Source of the DNA: Alphaproteobacteria bacterium
GTDB taxonomy: Bacteria > Pseudomonadota > Alphaproteobacteria > ATCC43930 > CGMCC-115725
Direction of reading: 5' to 3'
Length of the DNA: 5,345 nt
Assembly (NCBI GenBank): GCA_030039775.1
Contig: JASHUX010000268.1
Span: 1-5,345, forward strand
This document shows positions 1-4,844 of the stretch, one piece after another (the first letter of the stretch is position 1; each line of letters starts with the position of its first letter). A program made the translations under genes and the position numbers. The notes under the pieces were generated by a model, which did not search any database, was not told the origin of the DNA, and saw only the letters and a list, made by a program, of their open reading frames with translations.

Positions 1-143
1 GCGAGCGCGTTCGCCGCCGTCACGTCTTCATGCACCCCTGCGACCGTGAAGGCGTCGTCGTCCGCGCGCGCGGGCAACGACACGGCCAACAGCAGCGCCG
101 CCAGCGCGGCACGACGCGCGATTCGAAAGCGTCGATCAAGCAT
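1..143 (-). CDS. DUF2066-like exported protein, N-terminal part only
   Basis: Read leftward from the ATG at 143, this gives 47 codons and runs off the window. Residues 1-27 form a classic Sec signal peptide: a basic start ([11 protein letters not shown]), a hydrophobic core rich in Ala and Leu, and a likely signal peptidase I site after Ala-Arg-Ala at 25-27, just before Asp-Asp-Asp. The mature start ([20 protein letters not shown]) resembles the N-terminus of DUF2066 proteins as I remember them, which are often encoded next to purM in Alphaproteobacteria. The function of that family is not established; the protein should be exported to the periplasm. The ribosome binding site is weak (a GGA about a dozen bases upstream). 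It diverges from purM with only 63 bases between the start codons. The export signal is well supported; the family name is an inference from a short stretch. Confidence 0.72.
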   Translation of the reverse strand, partial: MLDRRFRIARRAALAALLLAVSLPARADDDAFTVAGVHEDVTAANAL

Positions 144-202
144 TGCAAAGCATTCCGGGTAAAGTATTGTGCCCCCCTGGCCGATCCTCCGCGCCACCAG
201 AG

Positions 203-208
203 TATAAT
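203..208 (+). promoter_or_regulatory. Perfect -10 box (TATAAT) upstream of or within the start of purM
   Basis: TATAAT stands in the short divergent gap between the exported-protein gene and purM. A perfect -10 hexamer is unlikely by chance in such GC-rich DNA. No good -35 lies 16-19 bases upstream and there is no extended TGn element. Transcription would begin near 214-216, downstream of the ATG at 207, which conflicts with using that ATG. Confidence is limited by the missing -35. Confidence 0.45.
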
Positions 209-1292
209 GCCCCAGCGCCGCATTCGGAGCCAAAATTCAGGGGAGAGTTACCGCGACGCCGGAGTCGATATCGACGCCGGCGACGCGCTGGTCGAGGCCA
301 TCGCGCCCCTTGCCCGCGCCACCGCGCGCCCCGGCACGACGGCAAGTCTCGGCGGCTTCGGCGCGCTCTTCGACTTGAAGGCGGCGGGCTTCCGCGACCC
401 GATCCTGGTTTCCACCACCGACGGCGTCGGCACCAAGCTCAAAATCGCGCAAGACACCGGCCGCCACGACACGGTCGGGATCGATCTGGTCGCGATGTGC
501 GTCAACGATCTCATCGTTCAAGGCGCTGAGCCTCTGTTTTTTTTGGATTATTTCGCGACTGGCAAACTCGAAACCGGAGTCGCGACGACGGTGCTCAACG
601 GCATCGCGGCGGCGTGCCGCGACACCGGCTGCGCCTTGGTCGGCGGCGAGACGGCCGAGATGCCGGGCATGTATCCGCCGGGCGAGTACGATCTCGCCGG
701 ATTCGCGGTCGGCGCCGCCGAGCGCGGCCGCGTGCTCGACGGCTCGCAGGTCACGGTCGGCGATGCCGTGCTCGGCCTTGCCTCGAGCGGCGTCCACTCC
801 AACGGCTTTTCTCTGGTGCGTCGGATCGTAGCGAAGCAGGGCCTGCGCTATGACTCGCCCGCAGCGTTCGCGCGCGGCCAAAGCCTCGGTGAGGCGCTGC
901 TGACGCCGACGCGGCTTTACGTCAACAGTTGTCTCGCTGCGTTCGCCGCGGGCGGCGTTCACGCCCTGGCGCATATCACCGGCGGCGGATTGATCGAGAA
1001 CGTCCCGCGCGTCCTGCCGGCGGGCACGGCGGTCGAACTCGACGCCAAGGCGTGGACCTTGCCGGCGGTATTTCAGTGGCTGATGCGTGAAGGCCGGCTT
1101 CCGGCGATGGAAATGGCTCGCACCTTCAACTGCGGGATCGGTATGGCCGTCATCGTTTCGTCCGATAAACTACAGAATCTACAGCAAATTTTGGAAGATG
1201 CCGGCGAGACGGTTCATGCCATTGGCCGAGTGGTCGCGGCACCCGAGCCGAAGACCGTTTTGCGCAACGCCGAGACGCAATGGCCCGGCTGA
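207..1292 (+). CDS. purM: Phosphoribosylformylglycinamidine cyclo-ligase (AIR synthetase)
   Basis: PurM closes FGAM to aminoimidazole ribonucleotide using ATP, the fifth step of de novo purine synthesis, in the cytosol. From ATG 207 the product is 361 residues, slightly longer than the usual 340-355. Family motifs appear in order: [11 protein letters not shown] (15-25), [10 protein letters not shown] (49-58), the nucleotide-site [10 protein letters not shown] (72-81), [19 protein letters not shown] (97-115), [11 protein letters not shown] (146-156), [13 protein letters not shown] (from 256) and FNCGIGM (307-313). The protein is intact through the C-terminus. Its last 13 bases overlap purN, which implies co-transcription. 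The start is the weak point: 207 is the only in-frame ATG ahead of the conserved region, but it overlaps a TATAAT box and has no convincing ribosome binding site, and residues 1-13 look unlike the family. The reading frame is open back to position 30, but that extension crosses the divergent gene's start. Function is near certain; the exact start is not. Confidence 0.96.
   Translation: MPQRRIRSQNSGESYRDAGVDIDAGDALVEAIAPLARATARPGTTASLGGFGALFDLKAAGFRDPILVSTTDGVGTKLKIAQDTGRHDTVGIDLVAMCVNDLIVQGAEPLFFLDYFATGKLETGVATTVLNGIAAACRDTGCALVGGETAEMPGMYPPGEYDLAGFAVGAAERGRVLDGSQVTVGDAVLGLASSGVHSNGFSLVRRIVAKQGLRYDSPAAFARGQSLGEALLTPTRLYVNSCLAAFAAGGVHALAHITGGGLIENVPRVLPAGTAVELDAKAWTLPAVFQWLMREGRLPAMEMARTFNCGIGMAVIVSSDKLQNLQQILEDAGETVHAIGRVVAAPEPKTVLRNAETQWPG
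239..247 (+). promoter_or_regulatory. Shine-Dalgarno-like AGGGGAGAG without a following start codon
   Basis: AGGGGAGAG is a strong match to the anti-Shine-Dalgarno complement, about 25 bases downstream of the start site predicted from the TATAAT at 203. A start codon would be expected near 252-256, but no ATG, GTG or TTG occurs in the purM frame there; the next bases already encode the conserved Tyr-Arg-Asp-Ala-Gly motif. It may be the remnant of the original purM ribosome binding site, or an accidental purine run inside the coding sequence. Confidence 0.35.
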
Positions 1293-1843
1293 GACTCGGG
1301 GTTCTGATTTCGGGGCGGGGTTCCAACCTGCAAGCGCTGATCGATGGCTGCGCCGCGCCGGATTTTCCGGCAGAAATCGTGCTGGTCATTTCTAACAAGG
1401 CCGATGCCGCCGGTCTCGCCCGGGCGAAAGCCGCATCGATTCCTTCGTCGGTCATCTCGCACCGCGAGCCAGGCTTCGAGGCCGCCGTCGGCGACGCTTT
1501 ACGAGATGCCGGAGTCGAACTGGTCTGCCTTGCCGGATTCATGCGTGTCTTGAGCGCCGATTTCGTCGCGAAGTGGCGCGATCGGTTGATCAATATTCAC
1601 CCATCGCTACTGCCCGCTTTTCCCGGCCTCGAGACGCACCGCCGCGTGCTGGCGTCGGGCGCGACAGAAACCGGCTGCACCGTACATTTCGTTACCGCGG
1701 CACTCGATGCCGGGCCGATCATCCTTCAGGAGAAGGTCCCGGTGCTGCCCGGCGACGACGAGGACCGCCTCGCGGCCCGCGTCCTCGCCGTCGAGCATCG
1801 CCTTTACCCGCAAGCGGTGCGGCTGCTCGCCGAACGGCGGTAG
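1280..1843 (+). CDS. purN: Phosphoribosylglycinamide formyltransferase (GAR transformylase)
   Basis: PurN transfers the formyl group of 10-formyltetrahydrofolate to glycinamide ribonucleotide, the third step of purine synthesis. The 187-residue product is a normal length for the folate-dependent family. Visible landmarks are the GAR phosphate-binding loop [10 protein letters not shown] (11-20), [10 protein letters not shown] (37-46), LAGFMRVLS (84-92), and the catalytic signature [17 protein letters not shown] (104-120). The catalytic residues equivalent to Asn106, His108 and Asp144 of the E. coli enzyme are Asn105, His107 and Asp143 (in LDAGPI). The ATG lies inside the 3' end of purM, in a different frame, with a 13-base overlap and only a weak ribosome binding site, so translation is probably coupled to purM. 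The purM-purN order is usual in proteobacteria. Nothing is missing or truncated. Confidence 0.97.
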   Translation: MARLRLGVLISGRGSNLQALIDGCAAPDFPAEIVLVISNKADAAGLARAKAASIPSSVISHREPGFEAAVGDALRDAGVELVCLAGFMRVLSADFVAKWRDRLINIHPSLLPAFPGLETHRRVLASGATETGCTVHFVTAALDAGPIILQEKVPVLPGDDEDRLAARVLAVEHRLYPQAVRLLAERR

Positions 1844-1847
1844 CCGC

Positions 1848-1877
1848 TTGCCAAAGCCGGCCAGCGCACGGTATTTG
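1848..1877 (+). promoter_or_regulatory. Possible weak promoter for the small membrane-protein gene
   Basis: TTGCCA (1848-1853) and TATTTG (1872-1877) are separated by 18 bases in the 63-base gap after purN. Transcription would start about 20 bases ahead of the ATG at 1907, leaving room for the GGAG at 1895-1898. Both hexamers are imperfect, and read-through from purMN would serve equally well, so this is only a candidate. Confidence 0.25.
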
Positions 1878-1906
1878 TGCGGCACGAACGAAACGGAGCT
1901 GTACGT

Positions 1907-2029
1907 ATGTCAGTCGATCAGGATCTTGCGCGTCATCAAGCCACGTGGCGCGGCTTTACGCGGCTGGTTCAGGTGGTAACCGTCGGCGTGATCGTGGTCG
2001 TGATTTTGCTGGCCTTCATCACGCTGTAA
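1907..2029 (+). CDS. Small membrane protein, probable aa3-type cytochrome c oxidase subunit IV
   Basis: This 40-codon gene is easily missed because of its size. ATG 1907 is preceded by GGAG at 1895-1898, eight bases away, which fixes the start. Residues 1-19 are polar (MSVDQDLARHQATWRGFTR), and about 20-40 form one strongly hydrophobic helix (LVQVVTVGVIVVVILLAFITL) reaching the C-terminus. The pattern of a short helix with a His-x-x-Thr-aromatic-x-Gly-Phe motif followed by a single membrane span resembles the bacterial aa3-type cytochrome oxidase subunit IV family (Pfam COX4_pro_2), a tiny accessory subunit of the alphaproteobacterial oxidase. No oxidase genes are visible nearby, so the assignment rests on sequence pattern alone. 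It sits 63 bases after purN on the same strand and may be co-transcribed. The alternative is an unrelated single-span protein. Confidence 0.75.
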   Translation: MSVDQDLARHQATWRGFTRLVQVVTVGVIVVVILLAFITL

Positions 2030-2035
2030 CGCGCG

Positions 2036-2050
2036 GCCCCCGTCAGGGGC
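2036..2050. terminator. Short GC hairpin between convergent genes
   Basis: GCCCC and GGGGC can pair around a five-base loop, CGTCA. The stem lies exactly where the rightward small membrane gene (stop at 2027-2029) and leftward ndk (stop at 2045-2043) converge, and it contains the ndk stop codon. There is no T-run on either side, so it is at best a weak bidirectional terminator. Confidence 0.28.
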
Positions 2051-2465
2051 AGAGTTCGATACCCGAAAAAAAGAACGCGATTTCGGCCCGTGCGTTGTCG
2101 GCGGAATCGGAGCCGTGGACCGAATTTGCCTCGATCGATTCGGCGAAATCCTTGCGGATCGTGCCCGGCGCTGCGTTGGCGGGATTGGTCGCGCCCATGA
2201 TCTCGCGATTGGCCGCCACCGCATTATCGCCCTCCAGCACCTGCACCACCACCGGGCCCGAGGTCATGAACTTGACCAGATCGTTGAAAAAGCCGCGCTC
2301 CCTGTGCACGGCGTAGAACTGCTCGGCCTGGGCGCGGCTCAAGGCGAGACGCTTCTGCGCGATGATGCGCAGGCCTTTGTCCTCGAACCGCTGGTTGATC
2401 TTGCCGGTCAGATTGCGCCGCGTGGCATCGGGCTTGATGATCGACAGGGTGCGCTCGACGGCCAT
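2043..2465 (-). CDS. ndk: Nucleoside diphosphate kinase
   Basis: Ndk moves the gamma phosphate of ATP to other nucleoside diphosphates through a phosphohistidine, keeping NTP and dNTP pools balanced. The product is 140 residues, typical of the bacterial enzyme. The start [14 protein letters not shown] carries the nucleotide-binding Lys11. [14 protein letters not shown] lies at 66-79, [22 protein letters not shown] at 87-108, and the active-site signature ANSVHGSDS at 113-121 places the phosphorylated histidine at position 117, the standard number. A GAGGAA ribosome binding site stands ten bases ahead of ATG 2465. The gene has a strong-looking promoter of its own (2502-2530), so it is probably transcribed separately from the genes to its right as well as with them. 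Confidence 0.98.
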   Translation of the reverse strand: MAVERTLSIIKPDATRRNLTGKINQRFEDKGLRIIAQKRLALSRAQAEQFYAVHRERGFFNDLVKFMTSGPVVVQVLEGDNAVAANREIMGATNPANAAPGTIRKDFAESIEANSVHGSDSADNARAEIAFFFSGIELCP

Positions 2466-2501
2466 GACGCGAAGCTTCCTCGATTGTTGGCTGCGCGCGG
2501 G

Positions 2502-2530
2502 GTTATAGCGGGCCGAATCGCCGCTATCAA
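2502..2530 (-). promoter_or_regulatory. Probable sigma-70 type promoter of ndk
   Basis: On the minus strand TTGATA (2530-2525) and TATAAC (2507-2502) are separated by exactly 17 bases; each matches consensus at five of six positions. Transcription would start near 2495, giving an untranslated leader of about 30 bases that contains the GAGGAA ribosome binding site of ndk. This is the best promoter match in the window. Confidence 0.68.
2505..2527. repeat. Inverted repeat across the ndk promoter spacer
   Basis: ATAGCGG (2505-2511) and CCGCTAT (2521-2527) form a perfect seven-base inverted repeat separated by nine bases. The arms reach into both the -10 and the -35 hexamers of the ndk promoter. 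Centre-to-centre spacing is 16 bases. It could be an operator for a dimeric regulator, or simply a product of the two promoter boxes plus a GC-rich spacer. No T-run follows, so it does not look like a terminator. Confidence 0.4.
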
Positions 2531-2538
2531 CTGCGGCG

Positions 2539-2682
2539 TCACAAGACGAGGGTCAGCGCCTTCAGCCCGTAAACCGCGATGGTCAGGGCGACGATGGTCG
2601 CCACGGCATGAAGCGGCCACGCCTCGCGGTCGTCAGGCCGGCGCGGCTTCTCTTCCCAACGCTCCTGAATGCCATCGAACAT
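2539..2682 (-). CDS. Hypothetical 47-residue single-span membrane protein
   Basis: I do not recognise this protein. Starting at ATG 2682 it has a polar, charged N-terminus ([20 protein letters not shown], residues 1-20), a Trp-Pro at 22-23, and one hydrophobic segment from about 24 to 47 with a single Lys at 41, ending LTLVL. The charged half probably stays in the cytoplasm. The start is chosen because GAGG lies five bases ahead of the ATG; the frame stays open back to 2727, but the upstream ATG there lacks a ribosome binding site. It lies 81 bases after holC and 73 bases ahead of ndk on the same strand. The good ribosome binding site, the charged-then-hydrophobic design and the absence of any other gene here argue that it is real. 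Family conservation is unknown. Confidence 0.6.
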   Translation of the reverse strand: MFDGIQERWEEKPRRPDDREAWPLHAVATIVALTIAVYGLKALTLVL

Positions 2683-2763
2683 AAGAACCTCGGAAAAAAC
2701 GACGGATGACGCGTCTCTTGTTAACACCGCGACCGCCGGTTCATTCCGACCCGACCGTAAGCG

Positions 2764-3213
2764 TCACGCTTCCGCCTTTTTCTCCCAGCCGCGCTCGGTC
2801 TGCTGCCAATAGGTGAGGCTGTGGCCGCCGGTCTTGGCCTCGGTCCAGCGCTGACGCGCCGCCGCGACTGCGGCCTCGTCGTTGCCGTCGAAAATATCGA
2901 AGCAGCGGCTATAGCGCGCGAGGTCGGCGCGGGCGCCGTCGACCAGCATCACCCACGGCGCGCCGTTCGGATTCTCGTCCGCGGCCGCGAGCCAGACCGG
3001 CTGACGCTCCGCATTGCCGTCACGGGCCGCGCCGTGCGGCAGGAACGCCGCCTCCTCGTAGGTCCAGAGCAGATTGTTGAGGTAATCGACCCGTTCCGGC
3101 GAGCCCGCGACCACGACGACACGCTGCCCGTCCGCAACGGCGCGCTCCAACAATTTGGGCAGCGCGCGGTCGAGCGGCATGGTGAGGAGATGATAGAAGC
3201 CGACCTCGGCCAT
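2764..3213 (-). CDS. holC: DNA polymerase III chi subunit
   Basis: HolC (chi) belongs to the clamp-loader part of DNA polymerase III and, in E. coli, links psi to single-stranded DNA binding protein. The 149-residue product matches the family length (E. coli 147). Recognisable segments are GFYHLLTMPLDRALPKLLERA (5-25), VVVVAGSPERVDYLNNLLWTYEEAAFLPHG (32-61), PVWLA (72-76), ENPNGAPWVMLVDG (80-93), RCFDIFDGNDEAAVAAARQRW (103-123), and the C-terminal LTYWQQTERGWEKKA (133-147), typical of alphaproteobacterial chi. The start ATG shares one base with the stop of pepA (TGATG), and GAGGAG lies at the very end of pepA, two bases before the ATG. Translation is therefore probably coupled to pepA. A longer open frame upstream overlaps pepA and is rejected. 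No strong terminator follows. Confidence 0.94.
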   Translation of the reverse strand: MAEVGFYHLLTMPLDRALPKLLERAVADGQRVVVVAGSPERVDYLNNLLWTYEEAAFLPHGAARDGNAERQPVWLAAADENPNGAPWVMLVDGARADLARYSRCFDIFDGNDEAAVAAARQRWTEAKTGGHSLTYWQQTERGWEKKAEA

Positions 3214-4712
3214 CACTCCTCGTAGTGATCGGCGACGAGCCGGTCCAAAAGCCGCACCCCGAACGAGGTCGCGCCTTTCGGGATCGTGGGCGCGTCCTTT
3301 TTCGACCAAGTGGTGCCAGCGATGTCGAGATGCGCCCACGGCACGTCATTGGTGAAGCGCTTCAAAAATTGCGCCGCGGTGATGCTGCCGGCGTCGCGGC
3401 CGCCGCTGATGTTCTTCACGTCGGCCGCGTCGCTATCCATCATTTTGTCATAGTTGGCGTGCAGCGGCATGCGCCACAATTTCTCGCCGACCGCCTCTCC
3501 CGCCTCGACAAGCTGTTTCGCCAGCTTGTCGTCGCTCGAATACATGCCGGCATACTCGCTGCCCAGCGCGACGATGATCGCGCCGGTCAGGGTCGCAAGA
3601 TCGATCATGAAGCGGGGCTTGAAACGGTCCTGGCAGTACCACAGCGCGTCGGCCAGGACGAGCCGGCCCTCTGCGTCGGTGTTGAGCACCTCGATGGTCT
3701 GACCCGACATCGAGGTGACGATGTCGCCGGGCCGTTGCGCATTGCCGCCGGGCATGTTCTCGACCAGACCGCCGATACCGATGACATTGACCTTGGCCTT
3801 GCGTCCGGCCAACGCGTGCATCGTGCCGATCACCACGCCGGAACCGGCCATGTCCCATTTCATGTCTTCCATGCCGCCCGCCGGCTTGATCGAAATGCCG
3901 CCGGTGTCGAACGTCACGCCTTTGCCGACAAAGGCGATCGGGCGCTTGTCCTTGGCGTTGGGCGCACCTTTCCATTGCATGACCAACAGGCGCGGCGCGT
4001 GTTCGCTGCCTTGCCCGACGCCGAGCAGCGCGCCCATGCCGAGCTTTTTCATCTCCTTGGGCTTGAGGATTTCGACCTCGACGCCGAGCTCCTCGAGCTC
4101 GCGCGCCCGCTCCGCGAGCGTCTCGGGATAGATGATGTTGGCGGGCTCGGAGACGATGTCGCGTGTGAAGAAAACCGCAGCCGCGATCTTGTCGAGATCG
4201 GCAAATCTTTTTTTCGCGTCGTCGGGCTTGTTCACCGCCACGGTCAACGTGGCGAGGCTCGGTTTCTGCTCGGGCTTTTCCTTGGTGCGGTATTTGTCGA
4301 ACCGGTACGACCGCAACCGCGCCCCATAGGCGAACTCGGCAGCCGCCTCGGCGGGCTTCAGTTTCGCGCCATCGAGTCTGTCGATTTCGACCTGCGCCGC
4401 GGTCTCGCCGGCGCCGTTGAGCTGGGCGACCATGCGGCCGCCGGCGTTTTGCCATGCGGTCGCGTCGAGCGCCGGCGCCTTGCCGAGCCCGAGCAAGATG
4501 ACGCGCGCGACGGCGAGGCCGTTGGGCGCGAGCACGGTCAGGACGTCGTCCTTGCGGCCCTTGAACTTGCTGCCGTCCATGGCGCGCGTCAGCATGCCGC
4601 CGGTTTCCTTGTCGACGCGCTGCGCGCTCGGAGTCAGTTTGCGGTCGTCGAGGACGCCGACGATCAGGCTGCCCGATTTCGGCGTCGACGATTCGGCAAA
4701 GGCAATTTTCAT
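3213..4712 (-). CDS. pepA: Leucyl aminopeptidase, M17 family
   Basis: PepA is a cytosolic two-metal aminopeptidase that removes N-terminal residues, normally as a hexamer. The 499-residue product has the usual length. The N-terminal domain (about 1-170) is variable. The catalytic domain shows FVGKGVTFDTGGISIKPAGGMEDMKWDM (261-288) and the M17 signature NTDAEGRLVLADAL (344-357). By alignment with the E. coli enzyme (offset of six), metal ligands are Lys264, Asp269, Asp287, Asp346 and Glu348, and catalytic residues are Lys276 and Arg350; all are present. The start at 4712 (MKIAFAESSTP) is preceded by GAGG five bases away; the frame extends 16 codons further to a TTG, but that lies inside the promoter. 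The stop overlaps the holC start. E. coli PepA also binds DNA in Xer recombination and pyrimidine control; nothing here shows that role. Confidence 0.97.
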   Translation of the reverse strand: MKIAFAESSTPKSGSLIVGVLDDRKLTPSAQRVDKETGGMLTRAMDGSKFKGRKDDVLTVLAPNGLAVARVILLGLGKAPALDATAWQNAGGRMVAQLNGAGETAAQVEIDRLDGAKLKPAEAAAEFAYGARLRSYRFDKYRTKEKPEQKPSLATLTVAVNKPDDAKKRFADLDKIAAAVFFTRDIVSEPANIIYPETLAERARELEELGVEVEILKPKEMKKLGMGALLGVGQGSEHAPRLLVMQWKGAPNAKDKRPIAFVGKGVTFDTGGISIKPAGGMEDMKWDMAGSGVVIGTMHALAGRKAKVNVIGIGGLVENMPGGNAQRPGDIVTSMSGQTIEVLNTDAEGRLVLADALWYCQDRFKPRFMIDLATLTGAIIVALGSEYAGMYSSDDKLAKQLVEAGEAVGEKLWRMPLHANYDKMMDSDAADVKNISGGRDAGSITAAQFLKRFTNDVPWAHLDIAGTTWSKKDAPTIPKGATSFGVRLLDRLVADHYEE

Positions 4713-4746
4713 TTCGTCCTCGTCAACAGTTTCCGGTTTCCGCCCC

Positions 4747-4776
4747 GATAGACGCCACAAGCGCCGCGAGTGTCAA
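4747..4776 (-). promoter_or_regulatory. Probable promoter of pepA-holC
   Basis: A perfect -35 TTGACA (minus strand, 4776-4771) is followed after 18 bases by TCTATC (4752-4747), a poor -10 (three of six). Transcription would begin near 4740, leaving about 28 bases ahead of the pepA ATG. Strong -35 and loose -10 elements are common in alphaproteobacterial promoters. It sits in the 132-base divergent gap shared with lptF. Confidence 0.5.
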
Positions 4777-4782
4777 TCCCGG

Positions 4783-4802
4783 CGGTAAACGCGCCGGCAA
4801 AC
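4783..4802. repeat. Two 8-base near-direct repeats in the pepA/lptF gap
   Basis: CGGTAAAC (4783-4790) and CGGCAAAC (4795-4802) differ by one base and repeat with a 12-base period, between the two divergent promoters. They could be a tandem protein-binding site, but short similarities of this kind also occur by chance. Confidence 0.2.
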
Positions 4803-4832
4803 TTCGCCCTGTCTCCTCGCGACTCGGCCTCT

Positions 4833-4838
4833 TATAAT
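4833..4838 (+). promoter_or_regulatory. Perfect -10 box (TATAAT) of lptF, predicting a leaderless mRNA
   Basis: TATAAT ends six bases before the A of the lptF ATG at 4845, so the normal start point for transcription coincides with the start codon. There is no recognisable -35 at 16-19 bases upstream. No Shine-Dalgarno sequence lies between the box and the ATG (only GGATTC), which fits leaderless translation. Confidence 0.6.
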
Positions 4839-4844
4839 GGATTC

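Noticed and set aside
30..206. Upstream extension of purM to position 30
   Set aside because: The extra 59 residues would overlap the start of the divergent exported-protein gene and match nothing in PurM.
237..974. 245-codon open frame on the minus strand, opposite purM
   Set aside because: Antisense to an intact PurM with low-complexity Arg/Ala/Asp composition; a shadow of codon bias.
2115..2684. 189-codon plus-strand open frame across ndk and the small membrane gene
   Set aside because: It is antisense to ndk, and its composition is that of a shadow frame. It also crosses the ndk promoter.
2694..2715. Possible terminator after holC: a four-base GACG/CGTC stem followed by six T on the minus strand
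   Set aside because: The stem is only four base pairs with a seven-base loop, too weak to call, and the T-run abuts the ribosome binding site of the small membrane gene.
2759..2771. AAGCG/CGCTT hairpin over the holC stop codon
   Set aside because: Five base pairs with a three-base loop and no T-run; insufficient for an intrinsic terminator.
3225..4751. 508-codon open frame on the plus strand, opposite pepA
   Set aside because: It lies entirely antisense to an intact M17 peptidase, is rich in Arg, His, Asp and Ala with no recognisable domain, and reflects the scarcity of stop codons opposite GC-rich genes.
4713..4760. Upstream TTG start for pepA, adding 16 residues
   Set aside because: It falls between the -35 and -10 of the probable pepA promoter, and the ATG at 4712 has a proper ribosome binding site and the usual family N-terminus.
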